DNA of 64,000 bases, from the NCBI GenBank assembly GCA_030427205.1, contig JAUHXC010000007.1:222193-286192 (forward strand), read 5' to 3'. This DNA comes from a bacterium (GTDB lineage Bacteria > Myxococcota_A > Bradymonadia > UBA7976 > UBA1532). Of the stretch, positions 26,720 to 34,124 are shown in pieces. Position 1 is the stretch's first letter; every line of letters starts with the position of its first letter. The position numbers and the translations under genes are program-made. Under the pieces are notes generated by a model, which searched no databases, was not told where the DNA came from, and was given only the letters and a program-made list of their open reading frames with translations.

Positions 26720-26884
26720 TGGGCCGCCCTTCGACCCCCGCCGCGGCCGCCTCTTCGAAGCGCGCCCCGCTCTTCGAGCCGCGCACCGGCCGGCTCTTCG
26801 AACGGCGCCGCCGCCTTCGACCCCCAGGCGCCGCGCCGCGCGTCGGCCGCCGCGGTCGGCGCCATTCAGGGTCGGCGACGCGCG
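26720..26884. repeat. Second, looser repeat zone with TTCGA motifs
   Basis: Directly after the 42-bp array, CTCTTCGA recurs at roughly 26750, 26777 and 26801, with related CCTTCGACCCCC at two places. The GTCGGCGNC motif recurs from 26850 onward. Spacing is irregular (about 24-30 bp). This may be a decayed extension of the minisatellite. Confidence 0.4.
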
Positions 26885-26950
26885 TCGGGCGCTGCGGTCG
26901 GCGACCCCCGGACCCGCGGCGCGGTCGCAGGCGCGACCCGTCGCGCTCAT
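26885..26950 (-). repeat. Dispersed repeat, part A (copy 2)
   Basis: Read on the minus strand from 26950, it starts ATGAGCGCGACGGGTCGC, has a 2-bp insertion, continues CTGCGACCGCGCCGCGGGT and ends CAGCGCCCGA. The plus-strand partner is 62340-62403. The first two blocks (18 and 19 bp) are identical; the rest matches at about 21 of 27 positions. Confidence 0.7.
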
Positions 26951-27069
26951 CGGGGGTCGGTCAGCGGGTGATGGGCGCGCGCATCTGCGGGTGATGGGGC
27001 CAGGCGCGCGGGCCGGTTCAGGCGCGCCGACGGCTCGACGCGCAGGGGGCGGCCGTCGGGCCGGACGGG

Positions 27070-29868
27070 CTACGCCGGCGGCGGCTCGTCGTAGGCGCGG
27101 TAGTGCTCGGGGCAGAGCCACAGGATGTGACCCTCCGGCGTATGCCGCTTGCGCAGCCGGCCCCAGGCGCGGTCGGGGTCCTTCTTCTCGAGCAGCGCGC
27201 GGATCGCCCGCAGCTCGGCGCCGGCCGCGTGGCGCCCGTCGCCCTCGAGGTCGGGCCGATGCGTCGCCCGGCCCGATACGTCGGGCAGCTTCTTGACCAG
27301 GGCGTCCATGAGCTTGACGTCGTCCTTGATCAGATCGCGGGTGTCGGTGTCGAGCACGCCCAGCGTCGGCGCGATCAGCGGCACCGCATAGCGCAGCACC
27401 TGGCACAGGCGAGCGACATAGGGGCCGACCGCCCGCAGCCACTTCGCCGGCTCGTCGAGGGTATAGCGCCCGCCGTCCGCCGTCGGGTGCCAGTGGCCCG
27501 GGTGCTGGCAATACAGCTGCAGCTGCATCTTCTCGCCGGCCAGGGCTGCCTTCCAGCGGGGCGCGTCGAGCGGGCGCAGGGCGAAGACGTTGGGGCAGCT
27601 GGCGTCGACGTCGGCCTGGGCCCGGTGGTACAGGGCCGTGAACTGGCGCTGGGCCAGGGCGCGCAGGTCGCGCATCTCGCGGGCGAGCTGGTCCTGCACG
27701 CGCTGCTGCCCGTCGAGCACGTTGCGCTCGACGGCGTCCAGGCGCTCGAGCACGACGTCGCGGGTGCGCCAGTCGAGGCCGAAGACCAGCGCGGCGACGG
27801 AGACCGGCTCGAAGCTCTCGGGGCATTGGATCTGCTTCACCGGCGGGCGCTGTTCGAGCGCCTTGCCCAGCTGGCGCAGATCGAACTCGTGGCAGCAGGG
27901 CTCTCCGCCGTGGCCGGGGCACGGCACCATGCGCTTGATCGCCAGCCCCGGATAGCGCGACAGCGTCAGGTCGAGGCCGTCGCGCAGCAGCGCCAGGAAG
28001 TTGTGCGGGCTCGGGCCGCGCACAGTGAGGCGGATGACCCGCTCGTGCTCGAAGGCCTGGATCAGCGCGGTGTGCGCCCGCTGCGGCCCGTCGGCGAAGA
28101 CCGCGCCGCGGCGCCAGTGGGTATGGGTCGTGAAGCGATGGGTGCGGGCGATGAACCACGTCGGGATGCCCGGCGGCAGCGTCGCGAGGCGGTAGTTGAG
28201 GCAGACCGCGCGGCCCGGCGCCTGCTCGGGCCAGAGGCCAGGGTCGAAGGTCGGCTTGTCCAGCGGCAGGCGCTCGACGACGAGGCTGATCTCCTGATTC
28301 TCCAGCGTGCGATAAGAGAGGTCGAAGCGCTCCATCAGCTTGAGGAAGTGATCCCGCAGATAGGGTGGCAGGTCGCGCCACAGCCGATCCATATGAGCGC
28401 GGCGGAAGATGCCATCGCGCTCGATGACATCCTCGCTCTCCAAGACCCGGCTGATGTGTTCGGTGACCCACTGCGGGCGCAGGATGACGATGCCGCGCAG
28501 CTCGTCGTCGTCGAAGTAGAGCAGGTCGCCCAGCTCGTGCAGCCAGCGGGCGAGCACGGGCTGGCCGTCGGGTTTGACGCCGGCGGCGGCCATGACTTCG
28601 AAGAGGCGCTCGGGCAGCACATGGCGGTCTTCGAGGGCGTCGAGGTCGCGGGACGCCTGGAGCCACGTGGTCGGCCACTTCTCGCCCATGAGCGGCAGGT
28701 CGGCGGCGGCCCGGGCGACGGCGGCGATGGCGTCGTCGATGCCATCGCGGTCGCGGTTGCTGACGTCCAGCGCGCCGATGACTTGCGGGAAGGTCTTCCG
28801 GATCTCACCCAATGGCAGGTCGGCGTCGCGCTCGTCGGTGTGGGTCGCCAGCAGCAGGACGGGCGAGTCGGGGGCGCGGGCGTGGATGCTCTCGAGCCAG
28901 TAGTAGAGCTTGGCTTGCTCGTAGCCCAGGCGCGCGTTCCAGACGAGCACGAACAGGGAGCGGTTGGTCAGGAAGAACTGGTGGGTGGCGTGGTAGATCT
29001 CCTGCCCGCCGAAGTCCCAGGCGCGCAGGGTCATCTCGACGTCGTCGAGGGTGGGGTGCGGCAGGGCGACGGGCTCGATGGCGATGCCGTGGGTGGTCTC
29101 CAGGTCGGGCGGGGGCTGCTTGCCGAGCAGGTGGTGCAAGAAGGAGGTCTTGCCGGCGCCGCCTTCGCCGACGAGGACGAGCTTGGAGACCCACTGGACT
29201 TTGCTGGATACGTGGCGCTCGCGCAGGTAGTTGAGGATGGCACCGGTTCCCTGCTCGACGACCTCGGGCGGCGGGTCGCGCAGGGGGTTGTCATCCACGA
29301 GCAGGTCGTTCAGTCGCGGCAGCTCCGAGAGCCACGTGGGCAGCTCTTGGATGTGATTCTCTTCGAGGTACAACTCCTCGAGGCGCGCCAGCGATCGGAT
29401 GGCCTCCGGCACTTCGTCGAGTCCTGAGCTTCCCCAACTAAGGTGGCGGAGCGCCTGGAGCGACGCCAGCCCCTCAGGTCGCGCGTGCCACGGGTTGCCC
29501 CACAGATAGAGCCTCTCAAGCTTGGGGAAGGCCGTGAGGCTCCAGGGCAGCCGCTCGATCCGGTTGTCACCCAGCGCCAAGAAGTCGAGCGCCGACAGCC
29601 GCGTCAGCCCGGCGGGCAGATCTGAGAGGAGATTCCGAGTCAGATCTAGCAGTCGGAGGCTGCGCAGGTCGGCGATCCACTCTGGCAGCCGCGTCAAGCG
29701 GTTGTTGTCGAGATCGAGCCAAGTCAAGTGCTGGAGTCGCCCGATCTGATCCGGCACGACGCTCAGACCGAGCCCGCCCAGGTTCAGCCTGCTGTCGCCC
29801 GTCTCCCGGGCCCGCCTGATTCGGCGCAGCGCCTCATTCCACTGCCCGTCGTCGTCGACCGTCGCCAT
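27070..29868 (-). CDS. LRR-ROCO GTPase (Roc-COR) protein
   Basis: This 932-residue soluble protein has about eight leucine-rich repeats (about 25-205, units such as LTWLDLDNNRLTRLPEWI), a Roc GTPase domain with P-loop GEGGAGKTS (near 232), switch II WDFGGQE and a TxxD nucleotide-specificity motif in THTDERD, then a COR dimerisation domain (about 395-700). A C-terminal region of ~230 residues contains helices with coiled-coil character and Cys/His residues. Bacterial ROCO proteins are homologues of human LRRK2; they cycle between monomer and dimer with nucleotide state, and their outputs are mostly unknown. The LRR part is slightly less GC-rich than neighbours. A GC-rich hairpin precedes the start. 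It may be a signalling or defence-type accessory gene given the surrounding repeats; that is inference. Confidence 0.92.
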   Translation of the reverse strand: MATVDDDGQWNEALRRIRRARETGDSRLNLGGLGLSVVPDQIGRLQHLTWLDLDNNRLTRLPEWIADLRSLRLLDLTRNLLSDLPAGLTRLSALDFLALGDNRIERLPWSLTAFPKLERLYLWGNPWHARPEGLASLQALRHLSWGSSGLDEVPEAIRSLARLEELYLEENHIQELPTWLSELPRLNDLLVDDNPLRDPPPEVVEQGTGAILNYLRERHVSSKVQWVSKLVLVGEGGAGKTSFLHHLLGKQPPPDLETTHGIAIEPVALPHPTLDDVEMTLRAWDFGGQEIYHATHQFFLTNRSLFVLVWNARLGYEQAKLYYWLESIHARAPDSPVLLLATHTDERDADLPLGEIRKTFPQVIGALDVSNRDRDGIDDAIAAVARAAADLPLMGEKWPTTWLQASRDLDALEDRHVLPERLFEVMAAAGVKPDGQPVLARWLHELGDLLYFDDDELRGIVILRPQWVTEHISRVLESEDVIERDGIFRRAHMDRLWRDLPPYLRDHFLKLMERFDLSYRTLENQEISLVVERLPLDKPTFDPGLWPEQAPGRAVCLNYRLATLPPGIPTWFIARTHRFTTHTHWRRGAVFADGPQRAHTALIQAFEHERVIRLTVRGPSPHNFLALLRDGLDLTLSRYPGLAIKRMVPCPGHGGEPCCHEFDLRQLGKALEQRPPVKQIQCPESFEPVSVAALVFGLDWRTRDVVLERLDAVERNVLDGQQRVQDQLAREMRDLRALAQRQFTALYHRAQADVDASCPNVFALRPLDAPRWKAALAGEKMQLQLYCQHPGHWHPTADGGRYTLDEPAKWLRAVGPYVARLCQVLRYAVPLIAPTLGVLDTDTRDLIKDDVKLMDALVKKLPDVSGRATHRPDLEGDGRHAAGAELRAIRALLEKKDPDRAWGRLRKRHTPEGHILWLCPEHYRAYDEPPPA

Positions 29869-29886
29869 ACCCGGCTCCTCTGGCTG

Positions 29887-29904
29887 CCCGGCCCACTGGC
29901 CGGG
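29887..29904. other. Perfect GC hairpin upstream of the ROCO gene
   Basis: CCCGGCC and GGCCGGG form a 7-bp stem with the loop CACT. It lies 19 bp upstream of the ROCO start codon, so it could be in the 5' leader or act as an operator. There is no T-run, so it is not a standard terminator. Confidence 0.45.
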
Positions 29905-30033
29905 TGCGGCATTGTCACCGCCCGCCGCCGCCCTGACAACCGCCCTCGCCCCTCCGCCGCGCCGCCACCGACCGGCCGGCGTGCTTCACGGCGGCCCGCG
30001 GCCATCGACGTCACCGGTGGGCCGCGGCCCGGC

Positions 30034-30330
30034 TCAGGGCGCCGCGGTCATACCGGGCGCGACGGGCACGTCGAACCAGGCGCGGGCCTCGCTCCAGCCG
30101 TCGCCGGTGCGGGCGAAGAGGCGGGCCCGTCCGCCGCCTCGCCGGCCTCGACCCCCAGCAGGTCGTGGGTGCAGGCGGGCGCGGCGTCCCCGAGCCGGTC
30201 AGCATCAGGCAGCTGCGGTCGGCGCCCCGGGCGATGGCCAGCGACGGCTGCTCGACGACCACCGACATGCTGAACGCCGTCTTGGCCCACGAGACCACCC
30301 CTTGTGCGCCGGCACAGCGCCCGGTCACGG
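30034..30330 (-). pseudogene. Decayed gene remnant with probable frameshifts
   Basis: Protein-like text on the minus strand moves through three frames. It begins with VVSWAKTAFSMSVVVEQPSL and ARGADRSCLMLTGS, then a +1 frame gives ACTHDLLGVEAGEAADG, then a third frame gives ARTGDGWSEARAWFDVPVAP and a stop near 30034. Each part has normal residue composition, unlike the Arg/Pro-rich shadows around it. I read it as the C-terminal part of an inactivated gene of unknown family, with two indels. Confidence 0.4.
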
Positions 30331-30338
30331 CCCGCGCG

Positions 30339-31367
30339 TCAGACGATCCCGTCGCTCGGCACGGTCCACACCGCGCCCGCCACCGCCAGCCGCAGCGTAT
30401 CCCCCGGGCGGGCGTCGCTGCTCGTCGGTAGATCCACCTGCCAGGCCGCGCCCGATCCGCTGCGGACCGCCAGCTCGACCCGATCGCCGCGGAAGACCCG
30501 CCGCTCGACGGTGACGGCGACGCCGCCCGGATCGATGGCGAACATATGCGGCCGCACGACGGCGGCTCGCGGCCCACGGGCCTCATGGGCCAAGCGCAGA
30601 TCGCCCAGCGCCGTCGACATTCGCTGGCCCGCGGCGTCGCCCGGGATGAGGTTGACCGGGCCCAGGAACCCCGCGACGAAGGCGCTCGTCGGTCGCCCGT
30701 ACAGCTCTTCGGGCGCGCCGATCTGCTGCAATACGCCATCCCGCAGCAGCGCGATCCGATCGGCGATCGCGAACGCTTCGTGGATGTCGTGGGAGATGAA
30801 GACCACCGTGCGCCCGCCGGCCCGCAGCGCCTCGACCACCCGCTCGCGCACGAGGCCACGCAGCGCGGGGTCGAGGCTGCCGAAGGGCTCGTCCATCAGC
30901 AGCGCCGGCGGATCGGGCGCCAGGGCCCGCGCCAGGGCGATGCGCTGCTGCTGCCCGCCGCTGAGCGCCGAGGGCGCGCGGTCGGCATACTCGGCCATCT
31001 CGACCCGCGCGAGCAGGCGCTTCACCCGCGCGGCGCGCGCGTCCTTGGGCAGATGGCGCAGGCCGAAGGCGATGTTCTGCGCCGCCGAGAGGTGGGGAAA
31101 CAGCGCGAACTCCTGGAAGACGAAGCCGACGCCGCGCCGCTCGGGCGGCCGGTGGGTCCGCCCGTCGGCGACGACGTCGTCGTCGAGCAGCACCCGGCCG
31201 CCGCTGGCTCGCTCGAAGCCGGCGATCGCGCGCAAGGCGCTGGTCTTGCCCGATCCGCTCGGCCCGAGCAGCCCCAGCCACTCGCCCGACGCGACCTCGA
31301 GGTCGAGCCCGGCCAGCGCGACGGTCTCGCCGTAGCAGACCCGCAGTTGCTCCAGCGTCAGCTTCAC
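30339..31367 (-). CDS. fbpC: Ferric iron ABC transporter ATP-binding protein
   Basis: This is a 342-residue ATPase. The GTG at 31367 has GGGAGGC just upstream and overlaps the permease stop by 4 bp. Walker A is GPSGSGKT (35-42), the signature LSGGQQQR and Walker B LLMDEPFGSLD. A C-terminal TOBE-type regulatory domain (about 245-342) follows the FbpC/AfuC layout; related proteins sense iron there. It is the third gene of a substrate-binding protein, permease, ATPase operon. Its TOBE region is nearly identical over 205 bp to a fragment 5450 bp away, which suggests recent duplication or conversion. Confidence 0.88.
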   Translation of the reverse strand: MKLTLEQLRVCYGETVALAGLDLEVASGEWLGLLGPSGSGKTSALRAIAGFERASGGRVLLDDDVVADGRTHRPPERRGVGFVFQEFALFPHLSAAQNIAFGLRHLPKDARAARVKRLLARVEMAEYADRAPSALSGGQQQRIALARALAPDPPALLMDEPFGSLDPALRGLVRERVVEALRAGGRTVVFISHDIHEAFAIADRIALLRDGVLQQIGAPEELYGRPTSAFVAGFLGPVNLIPGDAAGQRMSTALGDLRLAHEARGPRAAVVRPHMFAIDPGGVAVTVERRVFRGDRVELAVRSGSGAAWQVDLPTSSDARPGDTLRLAVAGAVWTVPSDGIV

Positions 31368-32929
31368 GTGGCCTCCCGACCCATGCGCAATACCGCGGCC
31401 ACCGAGAACGCCGAGATGCCCAGCAGCGTCAGCGCATAGGGCGCCGCGTCGGCGAACAGGGCCTCGTCGGCAAAAGCCCAGGCGCTGACCGCCAGCGGGC
31501 GGCTGTCGAGCGGCGCGAGCAGCTTGGCGAGCGGCAGCTCTTTGAGGATCGCCAGCAGCGTCAACGCGGCCCCGGCGGCCAGCGCGCCGCGCAGGGCGGG
31601 CAGCGTCACCCGCCACAGCACGCCCAGCGGCCCGGCGCCCAGGCTGCGGGCGGCCTCTTCGTGGCGGGTCGACAGCAGCGGCAGCGTGCCGCGCAGCGGG
31701 CCCATCGCCAGCATCAGAAAGTGGGCGGCGTAGGCGATCCACAAGAGCGCCAGGGTCTCGCGGATGGAGGGCACCGTGCGCAGCGCGAAGACGACGAAGC
31801 CCAGCGCCAGGGCCAGCGAAGGGATGGCGTAGCCCAGCTGCGCCGCCCGCTCGACGATGCGCGCGAGGCGGGTGCCGCGGCGGGCGAGCCAGGCGACGGG
31901 CAGGGCCAGCGCGACGGTCAGCGCGGTCGCCGGCAGCGCGGCGCGCAGCGAGTCGGCGGCGGCGGCGGCCAGCTCGCCCGCGTCGAAGTGCGCTGCGCCT
32001 TCGGCCATCCAGTGGATCGTCGTGCCGACGGGGGTGATCACCGACAGCAGGACCAGCGCCGCGATGCCCGTCCAGATCGGAGCGTTCAGCCAGCCCAGCG
32101 CCACGGGCCGCGGGCGCCGCGCCGCGCCCAGGCCCGATGTCGCGCCGCGGGCGCGCCGCGCGGTGATCCAGGCCTCGCCGAGCAGCAGAAAGACGGTCAG
32201 GCCGATGAGCATCAGCGCCAGCAGCGACCCCTGCTCCATGCGCGACCAGCTGGCGTAGAGCGCGAGGCTGAGGGTGTCGAAGCGCATGAGGCTGACGACG
32301 CCGAAGTCGCCGAGCACGTACAGGCCCACGACCAGGGCGCCGGCCAGCGCCGCCGGCACGAAGCGGGGCAGGTGCACCGTCAACAGGACCCGACCGGGGC
32401 CCGCGCCCAGCGCCCGCGCGGCTTCGGCCTGCGCCGGATCGAGGCGTTCGAACGCCGCCCGGAAGGTCAGGAAGAAGTAGGGGTAGTTGTAGAGCGTCAG
32501 CGCGAGCGCCGCGCCGACGAAGCCGTCGAGCCGCGGGAAGGTCAGCCCGAACATCGCCTGCCCCGCGCCGAGCGGCCCGCCGAGGCTGCGCAGCGCGTAG
32601 GCCATGACGTAGCCCGGGATGGCCAGCGGCAGGATCGCCGCCAGGGTGACCGCGCCCCGCCCGCGCAGGTCGGTGCGGGTCACCAGCCACGCCAGCGGGA
32701 AGGCGATGGCCGACGCGGCGATCACGACGGTCGCGCCCAGCGCCAGGGTATTGAACAGCAGCTCGGCGGTGCGTGACCGCAGCAGCCACGCCGAGGCGTC
32801 GGCCCACGAGGCCTCGCTCGCCCGCAGGGCCACGAAGCCGACGGGGATCGCGACCGTCGCCACGACGGCCAGGGCGGGCAGGTAGAGCGGCAGCGCTCCG
32901 AGCGGGCGCAGAGAGAAGCGGCGATTCAC
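31364..32929 (-). CDS. fbpB: Ferric iron ABC transporter permease, fused two-domain type
   Basis: This 521-residue inner-membrane permease has about twelve helices in two tandem BPD-type units, as in FbpB/AfuB. Each half has an EAA-like loop that contacts the ATPase: FERLDPAQAEAARALGAGPG in the first half and TRHEEAARSLGAGPLG in the second. The gene follows the substrate-binding protein by 6 bp and overlaps fbpC by 4 bp. It imports Fe(III) delivered by the periplasmic protein. Confidence 0.9.
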   Translation of the reverse strand: MNRRFSLRPLGALPLYLPALAVVATVAIPVGFVALRASEASWADASAWLLRSRTAELLFNTLALGATVVIAASAIAFPLAWLVTRTDLRGRGAVTLAAILPLAIPGYVMAYALRSLGGPLGAGQAMFGLTFPRLDGFVGAALALTLYNYPYFFLTFRAAFERLDPAQAEAARALGAGPGRVLLTVHLPRFVPAALAGALVVGLYVLGDFGVVSLMRFDTLSLALYASWSRMEQGSLLALMLIGLTVFLLLGEAWITARRARGATSGLGAARRPRPVALGWLNAPIWTGIAALVLLSVITPVGTTIHWMAEGAAHFDAGELAAAAADSLRAALPATALTVALALPVAWLARRGTRLARIVERAAQLGYAIPSLALALGFVVFALRTVPSIRETLALLWIAYAAHFLMLAMGPLRGTLPLLSTRHEEAARSLGAGPLGVLWRVTLPALRGALAAGAALTLLAILKELPLAKLLAPLDSRPLAVSAWAFADEALFADAAPYALTLLGISAFSVAAVLRMGREAT

Positions 32930-32935
32930 GGGCCG

Positions 32936-34000
32936 CTACAGTAGACCGACCTTCTGCAACAAGGCGAGGGTGCCCTCACGATCGCCGAGCTTGTCGAGGT
33001 CGAGCTCGGGCGCGATGCGCGGCAGATCGGCCAGCGGCACCAGCCGGGCGTTGCCCTTCACGTCGGCCCGCACCGGATACTCGAAGGTCTCGTCGGCGAA
33101 GTACTGCTGCGCCTCCTTGCCGCCGAGGAAGCTGAGAAAAGCCTCGGCGTTCGCCCGGTTGCCGGCGCCCTTGGTGATGCCCGCGCCGCTGACGTTGATC
33201 AGGTTGCCGATGTCGCCGTCGGCGAAGAACGTCTGCTCGACGGGGAAGTCGGCGTCGGTCGCCTTCTGCCGCAGCAGGTAGTAGTGATTCGGCAGCCCCA
33301 GCGCGATCTCCTCGGCGCCGAGCGCTTTGATGATCGGGGTGTTCTTGGCGTAGGTCTTCGCCCCGTTGTCCTTGAGGCCGCGCAGCCACGCCTCGGCCGC
33401 CGCTTCGCCCTTGGCCGCCCGCAGCGCGGTGACGAAGGTCTGGAAGCTGGCGTTGCTCGGGGCCCAGCCCACCTGACCGGCGTATTTTTCATCGGCCAGG
33501 TCGAGGATGCTCTTCGGCAGATCCGAAGCGACGATCTTCTTGGGGTTGTAGGCCAGCAGCCGCGCGCGCCCGCTGAGCGGGATCCAATGCGGGCTGCGGC
33601 CGGTGAAGAGCTTGCTGGCCTCGAACTTCACGCCCTCGGGCACCTCGGCGAAGAGGCCCTTCGAAGCCACCAGCGCCAGCGAGTCGACATCCTGCGCCCA
33701 GAAGACGTCGGCGACCGTCTTGTCGCCCTCTTCGACCAGCAGCGCGGCCAGCTCGGCCGACTTGCCGTCACGGGTCTTGACCGTGATGCCGGTCTGCTTC
33801 TCGAACTTCTCGATCAGCGGCTTGACCAGGCTGAGGTTGCGCCCCACGTAGACCACCAGCTCGCCCGGCTTCGCCGGCTCCTCGGCCTTGGCCTCGGCGT
33901 TGGCTTCGGCCTTCTCGACCGGCGCCTTCTCAACCGGCTCGCTCTTACACCCCGCGAGCAGCAGCAGCGCCCACCCGACATACGACAGCGTTCGAAACAC
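32936..34000 (-). CDS. fbpA: Ferric iron-binding lipoprotein of the ABC transporter
   Basis: This 354-residue substrate-binding lipoprotein starts at the GTG at 34000, chosen because GGAGG lies 9 bp upstream; the frame to 34042 adds residues without a Shine-Dalgarno sequence. The lipobox is LLAGC, followed by a Lys/Glu/Ala-rich spacer. The body has GELVVYVGRNLSLVKPLIEK and ADVFWAQDVDSLALV, typical of the FbpA/FutA class, and late YFADETFEYPV with a Tyr in the usual iron-ligand region. It heads the operon and is divergent from the DUF4856-imelysin operon, with which it shares an AT-rich intergenic region. Confidence 0.88.
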   Translation of the reverse strand: MFRTLSYVGWALLLLAGCKSEPVEKAPVEKAEANAEAKAEEPAKPGELVVYVGRNLSLVKPLIEKFEKQTGITVKTRDGKSAELAALLVEEGDKTVADVFWAQDVDSLALVASKGLFAEVPEGVKFEASKLFTGRSPHWIPLSGRARLLAYNPKKIVASDLPKSILDLADEKYAGQVGWAPSNASFQTFVTALRAAKGEAAAEAWLRGLKDNGAKTYAKNTPIIKALGAEEIALGLPNHYYLLRQKATDADFPVEQTFFADGDIGNLINVSGAGITKGAGNRANAEAFLSFLGGKEAQQYFADETFEYPVRADVKGNARLVPLADLPRIAPELDLDKLGDREGTLALLQKVGLL

Positions 34001-34025
34001 CTTGATCGTCCTCCAGCAATTGCTG

Positions 34026-34055
34026 TTGATATCCAGATTCAATTGGATCTATTTT
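34026..34055 (+). promoter_or_regulatory. Candidate promoter with overlapping Fur-like site
   Basis: TTGATA (34026-34031) and TATTTT (34050-34055) are separated by 18 bp, in the correct orientation for the DUF4856 operon. A 15-bp sequence TGATATCCAGATTCA (34027-34041) resembles a 7-1-7 Fur site with imperfect halves, and ATCCA/TGGAT (34031-34048) is a perfect 5-bp inverted repeat. The divergent fbp operon starts at 34000, so one site could control both directions. Evidence is by eye only. Confidence 0.35.
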
Positions 34056-34124
34056 CCCATGCACATCAGCCCCTGACCATGGGGGTTCACACCCACCCCG
34101 GATCACGGGGCTCGGAGAATGAGA

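Larger units (their letters stand above)
26098..27069. other. Gene-free, repeat-filled stretch
   Basis: The 972 bp between the unknown gene and the ROCO gene hold no convincing coding region. Open frames here are Arg/Pro/Gly-rich on both strands and change frame. The first ~100 bp contain a CACGGG-TGGG-CCCGTG hairpin (26137-26152) and a less GC-rich patch around 26160-26200 that probably carries the promoter of the unknown gene. The rest is minisatellite, a second looser repeat zone and the dispersed repeat part A. Confidence 0.7.
29869..30338. other. Stretch without an intact gene
   Basis: This 470-bp stretch lies between the ROCO start and the fbpC stop. It contains a GC hairpin (29887-29904) just upstream of the ROCO gene, probably with its promoter, and a decayed minus-strand coding remnant nearer fbpC. 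Nothing else was recognised. Confidence 0.6.

Noticed and set aside
26187..28678. Long frames across the minisatellite and ROCO regions
   Set aside because: They are Arg/Pro/Gly-rich, cross the 43-bp frame-shifting unit and run antisense or out of frame to real genes.
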